64,000 nt of DNA from Cephalotus follicularis (GCA_001972305.1 BDDD01000562.1:108837-172836); one strand, 5' to 3'. Counted from the stretch's first letter, positions 33,804 to 46,721 are shown. Program-made: numbers and translations. Notes: generated from the sequence alone by a model not told the origin.

Positions 33804-36361
33804 TGTCACGCCCCCGTTTTTCCCAAGAGGACAACATTAAAATGGTAAGGCAATCAACACAACATAATTCAGCTTATGTGATAATATGAAAAAACAAAAA
33901 CCTTCAGTAGCGGAAGCAATAACATGAAGTAAGCTGAATTAAAATATGTATCACGCATCCCATACTACGTGATACCTATAGAGTTTATATAAAACCCAAC
34001 ACCATAGTCGATCGCCCATAAACGGAGCGTGATGATACAGTACGAAACAAAATAAACCCATGTTACAATAATCCAGTTTACATAGTCATTGTTCAGTAAT
34101 CCAGTACATAAAATAAGAGAAATAGCTTAGTCTTCTCCTTAAGTCTCCTTGTGTGCTCCATATCAAAACCCACTCCATCAATCTGTTACAGTAGGGGGTT
34201 AGCCTTTGTCCTCACTCAGCTAAGTAGAAAAGCTTATGTATATAGTTCAAGGTCAAAGGTAATGCGTATCATGAATGAATGCATAGTGATGCAGTATGAC
34301 ATGTAATTTTCACAGTAATTATATCTCCGTATATACACATATAGAAATATATGCATGTTCACAGTACAGGTATAACCTCATAAGTTATATCAACACAAGA
34401 AGTAAGTATGTCCCAAAAGGAACCAGACAATCCAGTCGTCATGACCGTCGCCACCTCCTGGCCCCAACGTCATGCACTCTTACCCCATCCCCGTTTGCGA
34501 ACGGTTTGGAGTAAGTCCTCCGTACAGGTTGCTTAGCACAACGGCCAAACAATCAATAGGTTATTAGCACAGCGGCTAATAATCAACAGGCACAAGCATT
34601 GCACAGTACAAGTCAAGCAATAAAATATAATTACTTGATCAAATATATTTGTTTAAAATATATTACTCCGTTCACCAGTTGTGATAAGTTATAAAACTTA
34701 AAACAATACATCTTGATTGTGTAACCAATCCTTTAAAACATTTCTCCGTCTTTGGAAAATACTTTCCCCAGTCATTTCGAAAATATATATATTCATATGT
34801 TGACAAATATACATTTTTGTACAATAATGATTATAATAATCATACAAGCTTTTCAAAATGGTTAACACATTTAGAAATCTGCCACAACCAATCACAGTAC
34901 ATTAACAGTTTAAATGCAGGGCAAACATATGCTCAGAATACACCTAGGGTTGTTGGTAATTAACCTAGGCCTATCACCTTCTCTAAAGGTCCAATTTCTG
35001 CTATAACAGTCGGCTGTTTTCTCATAACAGCCGGCTGGATCCTTGAGTCAGTCGACTGTTCTTCCCCAATAGTCGGCTTGCTCTTCACGAGTAATCAGTA
35101 GTTGGCTGTCTTCCTTCGACAGTCGACTGTTCTGGGTAAAAACGCATGCACAGTCGACTGTTCTTACATGACAGTCGGCTGGATGATCGAGTAGTCGACT
35201 GTTTTACTTAAACAGTCGGATGTTTTGGGCTGGACAGCACCAGTAATTCACTTCTAATCCATTCAACCAAGCAATTGAAGCTTATCCACACGTATTCAGA
35301 CCCCAGAATAACACCAGTAGTCATATCCTGGTCTAAAACACAACTCAATTCATGCATTATTCTCTGTTTTCATCATAGTTCAAATGAAATCCAAACATGG
35401 TATTGCATGAAAACCAATCCAAAACTCAGTGTGCATGTCAGGTTATTTATTAACTGTAACCACAACATTAATACAGGAATCCACAGCCAAACAACTACAC
35501 CATTCATTTATAACATCATTACTCTTAAACTCAAAATGCATGCATAGAATTCTCTACCATTTCCCCTACCTTTGATTTCAAGTTAGAAATCGGAAGTCCA
35601 CCTCTTTGTGTCTCCTTTCCAGTATCCTTGAGCCTCCCAGTAGCTCCAAGAACAGTCCAATAGTTCCAATCCGAGCTCCAAGCTTAACAATTGAGAATCC
35701 TCTCGATTTCTCACTATCTTCTCTCTTCATTTCTCACTATCTTGACTCTCAATTTCTCTGGTTCTTTCTTATCAGGTTGCAGGGTGAGAGAGACAAAGGG
35801 AAGAGAGCATTTATGCATTCCTCTCTCCCTTTACCCGTTTTGCATGGCACTAAGAGCCCTTCTCTCTCATTAACACTTGCATGCACCCACACTTGTCACT
35901 CTTTCTCTTCCCCTCTGTCCTTGCAGGTCCTAGCGTGGTGGTGCATGCTCAACACGTTTTATTGCATGTGATGGCTTCTGAAGATGCTCTTCCCATGTCA
36001 GTTTGCATGTGATTTCGCCATTTGTCACAAAAACAGAGCACGAACCAGTCGGCTGCCTTTCCCCGGCAGTCAGCTGTTCACCTGGAAGTCTGTTGCCAAG
36101 TGTCACGATAGTTGGCCAGTCGGCTGGTTCTTCACGCCAGTCGACTGCCCCACACCTCAGCCCAACAGTCGGCTGGTATATCGCACCAGTTGGCTGTCCA
36201 AGACAAAATTCCCACAATTATACATAGAATCACACTTCTAAAAGCTCTAAGTTAAATTTAAATTCAAGATATCAACCAGGAAATTCACCTTTTATTAATT
36301 CAAGGTAAAAACTACATCGAGAATTACAATAATACGTGAAATCGAATTCTCGGGCGTTACA
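33804..36361 (-). mobile_element. S2: solo LTR (2558 bp) inside X gag region
   Basis: It is bounded by a perfect TSD, cgttg at 33799-33803 and 36362-36366. The ends are TGTCACGCCCCC... and ...CGGGCGTTACA. On the minus strand this reads TGTAACGCCCGAG... to ...GGGGGCGTGACA, like the G1 LTR ends. CAGTCGACTG-type palindromes lie at about 35005-35235 and 36045-36195. There is no interior. Its ends resemble G1, but its palindromes are the E3 type. Confidence 0.88.
35005..36195. repeat. CAGTCGACTG palindrome clusters in S2
   Basis: The exact CAGTCGACTG lies at 35049-35058, with more copies near 35123, 35152, 35192 and 36137. Variants are CAGTCGGCTG and CAGCCGGCTG. They form two groups, 35005-35235 and 36045-36195, with irregular spacing of 15-50 bp. 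Confidence 0.85.
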
Positions 36362-36366
36362 CGTTG

Positions 36367-37082
36367 TTATCAGCAATAACTCGAGCCGATCGTTTCAACA
36401 CCACGTCTAGAGAATTATCTTCTCCATCGTCTTGTGCATTCCCATTCCTCCTTCGGCCATGATTTCTTTTTGCGTTAGCGATCTCTTACAAGTTAACCCT
36501 TAACTTGTGACAGTTACGCTCCTTACTTTACAAAGAAACTAATATCTACATTTCTTTGCACATATCTTTCATTTCTACATATCATACATCAAGTTCCTTC
36601 GTTGTCATTTTAATCTTCGTCGTTAGACTCATCGACATCGGGTATCTTCTCTTAGATATGCCGTATCATTATTAGAAAGTTTTCTTTAACTTCTCGTATA
36701 ACTATTCCACTCATTCCCCATATACACCTCAAAAGAATATTCATACTTAGCTTCTCTAAAGCATTCATCCTTTTTTGCTAACTTTTCCATTCGACATATG
36801 CGAGTATAAAATTCTTATCGGTACTTCGCTATGATTCTTCTTAAAATTTCTCTCTTTGCGAAGTTCCTCATTCCTAGTGATTAAATCTTATACTAGTCTC
36901 CAAATGACCTAACTCATTCTTTAATGACATCAAAAGAAATCAGATCAGCAGTGTCTCCACATAGTTTATATCCTCAAAATATAGCAATATTCAATTCTCC
37001 GATAGCATTAATCTTTCATAAAACACCCATTACTGTAAGATACTCACATATAATAATCTCCAAAACTCTCTGATACTATTTC
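36367..37082 (-). mobile_element. X leader and gag start with primer site
   Basis: Reading minus from the 5' LTR end (37083), a degenerate initiator tRNA-Met primer site lies at 37067-37078 (10 of 12 bases by eye). About 500 bp of AT-rich leader follow, then a gag-like start (EIMAEGGMGMH) near 36440-36470. S2 interrupts it at 36361. It is a fossil. Confidence 0.7.
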
Positions 37083-37845
37083 TGTAACGTCCCCGATCCG
37101 AGTTCACTTTATACTCAAAGCTAGCCTCGAGGATTGGTTGCGTTACGTGTGGTGAAACCTTTAACCTTTTAAACGATATTGCTTATATCGTATTCGCCCT
37201 GTTACATCCATGAATAATCGGATGTGCTGAAAGAAAAAATATATATATGAGGAAATCAAAAGTATAGGCTACAAATATAAGAGAATCCATGAAAAGACAT
37301 AATCATCAATAAGACTCCAAAATAGAAGATCACAACTCAATAATGGAAATGATTATACAATAACTGTAACCGGCTTTAAACCCAAGATAAACATTTGAAT
37401 ACCCGCTGAATAACAGCACAAACAAAAATAATATCATCCGAGTATAACAAGATCACAATAAATCAATATACATGAATATCAAAAATCAAAGACATAATCA
37501 TGAATAAAAGATCAAAGTTTGTGCCCATGAAGAAAATCATAACATCCGACGATGCTGGTACATCTGTCGTCATATCATATCACCGTCAAATCCATATATC
37601 CGTCAATTCCCATCTGGCCATATCTAATGGCAATACTGAATCTGGCGGCAGCAATAATACACATATAGGCTAATAGGCTACAGGATGTGTACATCATCCA
37701 TCATACACCTTATATCTCATATCATCATCATCATCACATCGTCCTCATGCACCGGTGCAATATCCCATGCCACCACCATATCTCATGGCACCGCTATATC
37801 CCATGTCTCAACCCAGCCACATAGACTATATATCCTTTCTGCCTT

Positions 37846-38190
37846 GTCCGAGGGGCCGGCGTATCATCGCACGGACCCTAGCCCTCATCCGAGAATTCAC
37901 GTGCATGTATCTCAACCTCGTCTGAGGGGCCATCATATCTCTGCACGGACCCTAGCCCTCGTCCAAGAAACTGCATACCTCATATCTCGCACGAGGGGCC
38001 GGCGTATCTCAACGCACGAACCCTGGCCCTCGCCGAGAAATTCACTGTAGTCAACATACCTCGCACGAGGGGCCGGCGTATCTCCGCACGGACCCTAGCC
38101 CTCGCCGATAAGCTAATCCATATCACCCATGTCTCGCATGAGGGGCCAACATATCAATGCACGGACCCTGGCCCTCGCCGAGAAATCATG
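37846..38190. repeat. About 70-bp tandem repeat (five units) in E4
   Basis: Each unit contains a gaggggccggcgtatc-type start and a cacggaccctagccctcg-type end, about 65-80 bp apart, with variation. Within a unit, the cgaggggc and gccctcg stretches are complementary. It is the minus-strand relative of the 62-bp array in E2 LTRs. Confidence 0.82.
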
Positions 38191-39029
38191 TGCAATCAGA
38201 TATCCAAACACGGTCTGATAGGTGAGTGATGGAGTAGCTCTGTTGCACTCACACTCAGCATACCATCATGGACAATAGTATGCCGCAGATCCAGGTATGG
38301 AACCCGAGGGCAGATCCCACATAACATCCCATCATAGACCAATGGGTATGCTAAGGAGAATTCAGCGTCGAACATACACCTCACCTTGGACCGGTAGGTA
38401 TCATATGTCACAACTCATACAGTACCCAGCATCACAGTATAAAATACGGTATCAACAATACATAAAGAAAAACAGGAAGGTGACCTAGTCACCCAGAGTA
38501 AATCACATAACAATCAATAACAATCTCAACATAAAACATGTGGGATTCAAATCTCGATCAAACCATCAATAACCAACACAAGGGCACACATCAATAAAAG
38601 ACTCAAGATAAGAGGAAGGGAATGTCCCACTCACAGTATCAATGCTAATAACCCCCGTGTACTAGTCCCTCTATGTTCTGAATCAGCTACAAGATCCGCG
38701 TCTCACCGAATGCTGAAAACTAGTTCAGCTATCGAATTTCCCATCATGGACTGGAAGCTCCGCTATCATTGATCATATCCTTAACTCTGCATGTATACAC
38801 GTACAAACTACTTTATGCATTTAGATGTTGCATCGAAGTGAAACTTTCTAGATCATAATTAAAATATCCCAGTAGTTTGTCATGTAATAACCACAATTTC
38901 AATCCGTGTATACTGTACTCGTGATGAATAAAATATACACTTACTTTAATTTTGATGTCCAATTATTATACGGATTGTGGTTGTTAATTTAATTGAGTAA
39001 ATGGACCTAAAATAACCAAAACCAGCCAT

Positions 39030-39111
39030 CGACAGCCGACTGCCACAGGGGAACAGTCGACTGGCTGATGCGTGGTGTTACAGTCGACTGCCTGTTAAAG
39101 ACAGTCGACTG
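39030..39111. repeat. CAGTCGACTG palindromes in the E3 5' LTR
   Basis: Exact copies lie at 39054-39063, 39081-39090 and near 39103. A CAGCCGACTG variant is at about 39033. A second group lies at 42055-42175 in the same LTR. The matching groups in the next LTR are 49705-49783 and 50664-50782. Confidence 0.88.
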
Positions 39112-39531
39112 GAATGGTACAAAACAGGTATCTGTGCATGCATATGAGACAGGCAAGAGGCAAGGCATGATGGATAGGTGTTATGCGAAGCCAGCAGCTG
39201 CCATCACATGCAAAAGGAGTGCCTTGCATGTACTCTGTAGACCTGCAATCACAGCAGAGTAGTGAGAAAAAGATAGAAAGAATGAGAGAGGAGTGAACAT
39301 GTGAGAGAGAGAAAAAAGAGAAGGATGAGTTAATGGGAGTCTGGCGAATTCTAAAGCTCCTAAGCCTTTATATCAGCTGTTAGATTAGAGTGTGAATGTT
39401 GGAAACACTTGAGAGAGAAGGAAACTCTGGACAGTAGCTGTTGGCAAGTGGATGCATGTTGAAGGCTTAGAGTGCAAAGGAGGACTTGAAGCTTCGATTT
39501 CCTGGTAAGCTCCAAGTTCTGTTAGTATTAA

Positions 39532-41588
39532 TGTAACACCCCCGAATCGGAACCGGGATCACTCCCGATTCGGGATCGGTGTGTCACACAAAACAGAACT
39601 AAAACATATCAAAGAACTTAATTTTAATCATCATCAATACGTGGTGGCTCTAAAAAAAATCTGAAAACTTGTATAATCATGAAACATAAACTGAATCTGA
39701 AACATAATATGAAAACTTTATCATAAACTAAAACCACAATACTGTTTAGATAACTGGCCTATACACGACCATAACACTACTAAGGACATAACCGAATCAA
39801 ACTCCTAGATGATCCTCTGACATAGGGTAACTCTCTCATCACACTTGCCCATGTTGTCCCTGAAAACCTGCCTCATGGAAAAACAAAAACGTGGCTGAGC
39901 AAACCTCAGTACAGATATAGAATCATAAAACAGTTTACGAACAGTTTATGAAACAAATCAGTTACGAAACAACATAAATACGAATCAAAACGTATACGAA
40001 TCAAAACAGAACAGTTACGAAACAAAACAGAACAGTTACGAAACACAACAGAACAGTTACGAAACAAAACAGAACAGTTACGAAACAAAACTGTATCCGA
40101 AACAAAGCAGTTTACCAAAACGAAACAGTACGAAACAAAACAATATCATGCTCAATACAGTATCTGAAACAAACACGATACGATACAAAACATTTCACGA
40201 AACGAAACACTCTATGAAACAGAATAGAACAATTTACGGAACAAAAGAAACAGTTTCTAAACAGTACAAAACAAACAGATTACGGAACAAAACAAGCAGG
40301 AAACGATAAACGATAATTTGAAAGCAGTAAGATTTCAAAGTTAACTCAAAACAAAAATCTTAAGCAATATATCAGTTTAAACATTCTTTGAAAACACATA
40401 TGAACTTTCATAAAAATCAAATCCATAACTTTCAAAACGTATGACAAACCTTTCAAAACATAAGTTCCATACTGAGCCACATAACATATCACATATCAGA
40501 TCACACATCCGATCACATATGGCAAGGGAGTAGCTAATTCCACATGCCCACTAGAATTGAAGTGTACGGAACTACACATATCAATTCTCATAACACATAT
40601 CCGAATCACACCTCGGATCACATATCTGATCACACATCAGATCACATAACATAAACTAGAATCGATTCATACGCCTCTATCACACATAGCGGATCCAAAA
40701 ATCCACCTCATGGGATTTGTTCATACACTCAAAGACGTCGTAGTCTAATCACACCGCTACGGAAGTGTCACGTCCCCGTGCCAGGCCCACGACGTGCCTA
40801 TATCGCCGGCGCGTGGGCTCACGCGCCGCTGCTGGCCGGCGCGTGTCTGTCACGCTTCGCCGGTCAGTCACCAAAAAGTGCCGATCTGGACCGTCTGAGG
40901 CCGGTGATGTCATATCTGGGGCGCATTTGCCGTGAAATAGCCGCGTTTGGCCGGAACAGAAGCTTTTGACCGCGGTTGACTATGTCGCCGATCTGCTTTT
41001 CTGGCGTCGTCAAGGGTCGAGGCCGGTCGGGTTCGCTTCCTCTCGACGCCAGGATGCCGAATATGTGGTTGTCTTGTCGTGACGATCACCGGAGGGGGAG
41101 AATCGAAGCCAAACAGATCCGGGAGAGAGAAGACGTCGCGCATGCCGGTGGAGACGTCGGCCGGTGCAGGGGTTGGGACCGGTGGACTCAGGAGGCTGCG
41201 GGGGTTCGACCAGTGTCTTCGCTGGTGCCATATCGGTACCGATGGCGACGGCAGCAGGTGAGAGGGGAGAGAGAACGGGAGAGATGGCCGGGAGAGAGAG
41301 AGAGAGAGAGTGGGAGAGAAATAATTTTTAACATAAAATGGGGTTTCTTTTGACTTCTAAAAATGCTGAAAGGGTTTTAACACAAAAGTAAAAAGCCAAA
41401 AAATTATTTTATTAATTCATAGACTCAATATCAAAACCCACTAGGCTAAGGCCAAAACCCGCTTAGCCTAACCAAAAGCAAAACAAACCGAAAAATGGGC
41501 AGTCCACAAACCGAAAAAAAAAATCGACAGCCCACACGAAACGAATCGTAAAGCCCGAAAATTCTATACGGAAAAACAGGATATTACA
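39532..41588 (-). mobile_element. B: solo LTR (2057 bp) inside the E3 5' LTR
   Basis: The flanks attaa (39527-39531) and actaa (41589-41593) are a TSD with one mismatch. Read minus it runs from TGTAATATCCTG to GGGGGTGTTACA. The start matches 10141-10432 and the end matches 20530-21196 and 58565-58850. It contains a GTTACGAAAC minisatellite (39935-40290), a GC-rich stretch (40770-41230) and a GA-rich microsatellite (about 41240-41320). There is no interior. The frames at 40910-41353 are GC-rich chance ORFs. Confidence 0.85.
39935..40290. repeat. GTTACGAAACAAAACAGAACA minisatellite in B
   Basis: A 21-bp unit is repeated almost exactly at 40012-40085, with looser units on both sides. The reverse-strand counterpart is at 20525-20800. 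Confidence 0.85.
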
Positions 41589-43085
41589 ACTAAGGTTATA
41601 GTTAAATAGTATCACATTCGTCCTATAACCACTGATTAAACATGATCACCAGTAATAAACTAAAAATTGGAGATAGAAATTGTAATGGAAGTGGTTAAAT
41701 GTGAAAGTGAAGTTAAGGAATTGTTGATAAGCCTGTGATTCGATTATAGTTGTTGTTATAGTTGTCTCTAGGTATGTGTATACTGACTATACATATATAC
41801 ATCTTATGTAACATGCAAAGATAAATAATTACTGGATTTTGGAGTTTTCAGTTGGGTGAAGGACTTGGAACTCAAAGAGAGGAATCAACTCAATTTGATT
41901 CTGGGATAGCAATTGAGGTAGGGGTAATGACATGTTTTTGGAAGATATATTATGCATATCATGTACGGTTATTTTCTGTTTGATTTTATGTGTTGTTTAG
42001 GTTAGAAATTGGACATTGAAATATATAACCTGCTACTGCGTGCATTTTCTAGGCAGAGCAGTCAACTGTTCTTCATGACAATCGACTACTCAACCTATCC
42101 AGTCAACTGTTAAGAGAAAACAGTCGACTACTCAATCGAAACAGCTGACTGTTCTTGAGAGCAGTCGACTGTCCTGGGATAATTTCTGATATAGGTCCTA
42201 TTTTAGGCCTCAATTTAAATGTAATTAACTTGGCCTCCATATGGATGATTGGAACAGTCAATCCTGGCCTTATATACAATTACATTTCAGAAACTAAACA
42301 AGTATGCACTCCTTGTGAGAGTTGCACATGAATGACTATGGTATGCTAATTACCTTGTTGAATCCTTGAATTGCTACTGTCTTTTACTATTGTTGCTGTA
42401 TATGCTACTGTTATAACTAGTACATACTAGTGAGTGTTCATAAACACTATTGTTTCCATATTTCAAGGACTAAACCAACTAAGTGCTATAAGCACGGATA
42501 TGGATTTTTAACTAAAGGTTTCAAAATGAAAACTTATTGCCAATGATTTACTGTTCTCCTCCTATGAGAGGTACCTACTGTTTTGTTCTCCAACTGGGAA
42601 CCACTATTGTATTGATATCGTTTTCCTCGTATGAGATGTACGATCAATGAAATGTTAAATGTTTCTAAGGAAAACAACTTTTATATTGCATACCATTGAT
42701 ATATGTAATATTTTTTTTTTTTTGGAACAATTTGGTTAGTATATATCAATAAAAGAAGTTACAAAAGGCATTAGCATGTTTACAAAAAGGACATGCCAAA
42801 TGCTCACTACCTAGAGGCCCAAAAACCTTGGGTATTACACCCTAAACCATAACAAATCATGCAAAAGGCCCTAAACAAGGGAATATATCATCTATAAAGC
42901 AAGAACCACAGTAGCAGGCCTTAACCCAACCCTTAGCCAACTAGCGCACGCCATCAGCCCAACCTAAGCGCACATAGCGCCCAAAGCAGATGCCCAATCA
43001 TCCACCCGTGCCATTAGCCCAATAAACCACTGCATTGCGCACATAGGCTATGGCACCAATGCAACCCACCACCTTTGTACCAGTA

Positions 43086-44502
43086 TCAGATATCCTCACC
43101 CAACGGAACACCCCAATTAACACAGAGGCTATGGTAGCGTTCACGTCTGGGATAGCTATTGCCTGACGCCAGCTTCCCACTCACATCCTGTCTCACCAAC
43201 CGAATGATCTCCTGGTAAGGTAGGAACAAGTTCTTGAAGCAGCGACGATTCCTTTCAATCCACAGATGATAAGTGGTGGCTGCAAAAGCAAGTCTCCTCA
43301 CAGTATGATGAAACGCATTGCCTCTCGCATGAGTGGACATCCACAACACTTCATCCGCCCACGGGAGAATGGGTCTAACAATATGGCACATGAGCAGGAC
43401 TTCCCTCCATACCCTGGCTGAGAACGGGCATTGGAAGAAGAGATGCTGTAGCGTTTCTGTCTCCCCACAGAGGAAGGCACACTCGGCACTATGAACCACC
43501 CCAAAAGCCAACAACTTGTCCTTGGTCCTATGAGCTCCCCGAAGCGCTAACCATAAGCTGAAAGCATGCTTAGGTATTCTTCTACTATGCGGCCCTGAGA
43601 TCAGCCACCCTAGAGTCAGGTCTAGAACAAAAATTCCTTAGGCAAGCTTTAAGAGACTTCAGCTTCTTATGTATAACAACGAGAGGGGAGCCTGTATGAG
43701 CCTTCATCCATTCGTGGCTTACCACCTGCAAAAACCGGTCATCCTTCGACCAAAAGTTTAAGAACTTAAAAGATCTCCCCCTAAACGGTTGCCTACGTCT
43801 CATCTGGATGGTGATCGGAGAATGATCAGAGATCCCAGGTGGGTGAAAGCGGGCATATGCATCACCCAAAGTCTTAAACCACTGCCAATTCCCCATAGCC
43901 CTATCTAACTTCTTCTTAACCTCCCCCTCTCCCTGCCTCCTATTACTCCAAGTAAACACATAACCAGTACTATTAAGATCCTCCAACTCCGCTGTAACAA
44001 CAGCCTTGTTGAAGTCCTACATTGCCTTGGTGACCACCCCACTGGAAGCATGTTCAGATCCAAACCGAGTAACATTGAAGTCTCCTAGGACCACCCATGG
44101 TTCATTACGAAACATATCAGCACAATGAGACAATTCACCCCATAGGGACTTCCTTGCTGTTCTGTCGCACAACCCATACACAAAAGAAACATGGATACAC
44201 ATATTGTCACTGAGGGTAGCGTGGCCGTGGATGGCTTGCTCAGAGACACGGACAGGAACAAAGTTAAGATAGGATGGGTTCCAAGCCACAACAATTCTAC
44301 CAGCCAGGGACATGTTATGATTTGAGGTATAAGCCCAATTATTGCCTATACTACTAACTATTCTATCGAGGTTATGAATACTAACCCTAGATTCCAAAAG
44401 GCCAACCAAGGAGATGCTATTGGAGCTTAGGAAATGCCTCACCTCATTGTGTTTTGAGGGGTCATTCAAGCCCCTCACATTCCAAGTGGCAACACCTGTC
44501 AT
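43086..44502 (-). pseudogene. LINE ORF2 remnant: APE endonuclease and zf-RVT, RT missing
   Basis: It starts [17 protein letters not shown] at 44502. The AP-type endonuclease shows WNVRGLN, the LLESR position of the catalytic glutamate, WVVLGDFNV (the GDFN motif) and ISDHSPI (the SDHSP motif), covering about 44502-43750. An in-frame TAG lies at 44017. After a KACLRNF stretch the sequence jumps at about 43590 straight to the C-terminal zf-RVT domain (PKHAFSLWLALRG, CAFLCGETETLQHLFFQCPF, ARVW, WIERNRRCF). The whole reverse transcriptase, about 600-700 residues in the family, is absent. It is non-functional. Any later movement would have needed another element. Confidence 0.9.
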
Positions 44503-46074
44503 CTGGACCTACGAGAGCCAGCCCCCCCTGGCCACTATGGCCCTTTTTCTTTCTCTTCTTTGACCCACTAGAGCTTCCTGGCAGCAATTTACGAGGAGAG
44601 CTGGGCAAGATGCTCCCATCCGCCTCCCCAGTCACTTCACCACCTTTCTCAGAGGTCGATGTTACGGGGGTTTTAGGGGGTTACAAACCTTCAGGCACAG
44701 CACCTGCCTTGACAGGACCAGTGGCACCCTCTACCACAGGAGGTGAAGCCATATCATCAACAGCACCATTGTCTTTCCTTTTGACGGTAATCCAACCCTC
44801 AGCATCTTCAGGTTTCCGTTGAGCCATCAACACTGGTCTTGGCATCCATTCCCTACGAGTCACTTTAGGGCAAGACCGGTTGGAGTGATCAAAAACTTTG
44901 CAGAGTGCACACGCGGCCGGACGCCAAGGATACTCTACCTCAATGGAATTTGTGCTACCATCCTCCAATTCTAGGGTTACACTCTCTGGGAATGAGCTCG
45001 TAGCAGATATATCGATACACACACGCGCAAACATAAGGGCATGTCTATTCATCGTTGTGACATCCATATGTAAAGGCTTACCAAGCACACTGGCAATGTA
45101 ACTTAGCCCCACTTTGTTCCAGAACTGAATAGGAACTCCCTTCAACTTAACCCACAGTGGCATGGATTTACACTCCCCCAAGGACAGGGACATATCTCGA
45201 CTCCATGGCCGAACAGCCAGATGATAGCCCCACACATCCCATGGACCGTTATCAAGGACCCAGTCTCTCGCCTGCCTATTCTCAAACCTTGCCAAGAAGA
45301 CACCATTACCAGCAACATGGATGGAAAACCTACCAACCTGTCCCCACTTCCTCTGAAGGATCTGCAAGACATCCCTGTTTGGGAGCTTCTTACCAACTAA
45401 GAACGCAACAATGGAATGCTCTCATTCCTTAGCCCCATTCAGAGCAACCTCAGGGGGGGCTTTTGCCCTAGGCTGTCCATCAACCATCGAGGGCTCAAAG
45501 AACTCCAGAGAGGAGTCAGGGTTATTAGATGGAGCAAAGAGTTCTTTCCAGGATTGGACTGGAGAAGAAGGCTTCAGACAGGTAGCATCAGTTGAAGACG
45601 GTGCAGCCGACGGGACATCACCAACAGGTCCAGAAGGGTTTAAGGAAGCAGCTTGCTTACCTGCATGGTTAATGCCAGTATACTGAAACGCAGAAAAGGG
45701 GGGAGCAGCAGGCGCTGGGGCTACTTTATCTTGTACCAACCTTCTGTCACCATCACACGAGGGACCAACGGTTAAAGGTGCAAGGTCAAACGGGCCGTTC
45801 AACGCATCCTTCTGCTTGTCAGCACTCGACACTTCATCCACTTCATTTGCCACTGCACAGGCGCGTGCAACAAAACTATCCGTCCATGACGTACTTCTAC
45901 CTTCGCAGCCGGATGACAGACTAGCATCACTACCTATCACAATAGTGTTTCAGGGACCAAGGACACCAATGACACCTGGGACGAACTCACAGTACCCTTG
46001 TTACGACCAACATGTGGAGAAGGGCCACTTGAGACTGAACCCTTAACCTCCAGGGACTTACCCGCACCAGCCAT
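44462..46074 (-). pseudogene. LINE ORF1: DUF4283 and CCHC zinc knuckle protein
   Basis: ORF1 makes the RNA-binding partner of the LINE RNP. I chose the start MAGAGKSLEV (46074) because the ORF N-terminus fits there; an earlier in-frame ATG is at 46149. The first 230 or so residues are low-complexity, rich in S, P and A. The DUF4283 domain follows ([54 protein letters not shown]). The zinc knuckle is [14 protein letters not shown] (CX2CX4HX4C). The tail is basic (SKKRKKKG) and overlaps the start of ORF2. It is broken by one frameshift between about 45940 and 46000 and by in-frame stops at 45422 and 44681, so it is not functional. Confidence 0.88.
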
Positions 46075-46709
46075 AGCTTTCCTAGGAGCCAGAAGGGGGT
46101 CAGAAGGACAGGAATTCTCAGGCAGGCGACAAGCACGCACCGGCCTCATACAAACGGGAGGGGGGGTGGGGGTATGACAAAAAGGGGTAGAGAACCAAAA
46201 GGCAGGAGAAACACGGTAACAGGGAGAGGAAGCAAGGGTTAGGTGAAGAAAGAGCTCAAAGGCAGGAACAAAACCAGGGTAAGGTGAAGGGAGGGAAGAA
46301 GAGAGAAGGAGGAGCTTCTCTCTCTACATTTTTGTCTCATACCTTGGAAACTTCCTCGATATATGTAATATTACTACTGAATTGTTTGAATTGATTGTCT
46401 ATGTTATTGCCGATTAGTCGAGTGATGGCAGATGTCACTGGCTAACGGAGGTGGTCCTATGTGCCAGGAGTTGGCTAGAGTACACACCCAAACTGTCTGC
46501 AATGCAGATCTTGATTGCTAAACTGCTCGCTAACGCCGGCAATAAATGTTACCTTATCTATCATCTTCAAAGCGTATTTTATATTCCGGCTTATTGAATG
46601 CTTCCGCTTATATATGAATTGTTGAATGGAATGCTGGAATATTGTTTTATTTCTGATATCACCATATATGCTTGTCTCTAATGGAATTGGAAAACGGGGT
46701 GTGACAGCA

Positions 46710-46721
46710 TGGTATCAGAGC
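46710..46721 (+). other. Primer-binding site of E3 (initiator tRNA-Met)
   Basis: The perfect TGGTATCAGAGC lies three bases after the 5' LTR end. The same site, with the same spacing, occurs at 52119-52130 after the LTR ending at 52115. Confidence 0.95.

Larger units (their letters stand above)
42713..46357 (-). mobile_element. L1-type LINE inside the E3 5' LTR
   Basis: It is a minus-strand non-LTR element of 3645 bp. A perfect 15-bp TSD, gatatatgtaatatt, lies at 42698-42712 and 46358-46372. A poly(A) tail appears as a T run on the plus strand at 42711-42723. The other LTR (51300-51330) shows the uninterrupted site. It carries ORF1 (46074-44462) and ORF2 (44502-43086). ORF2 has endonuclease and zf-RVT parts but no reverse transcriptase, so the copy has a large internal deletion near 43590. 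The 5' region at 46075-46357 is about 280 bp and purine-rich on the plus strand. It inserted after E3 and after the LTRs were formed. Confidence 0.92.
38883..46706 (+). mobile_element. E3 5' LTR, interrupted by B and a LINE
   Basis: The LTR portions are 38883-39531, 41589-42712 and 46358-46706. It starts TGTAATAACCACAATTTC and ends GGGGTGTGACA, followed by the primer site. Palindrome clusters lie at 39030-39111 and 42055-42175. It aligns to 49554-52115 along its length. Confidence 0.9.

Noticed and set aside
34990-35235. GTCGAC-core palindromes as a restriction or recombination (att-like) site array
   Set aside because: There is no recombinase, the spacing is irregular, and the sites occur in LTRs of several families. 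Treated instead as an LTR motif of unknown role.
40778-41353. Overlapping GC-rich open frames on both strands
   Set aside because: They lie within solo LTR B, in a GC-rich and GA-rich block. There is no domain, and frames are open on both strands because of composition.
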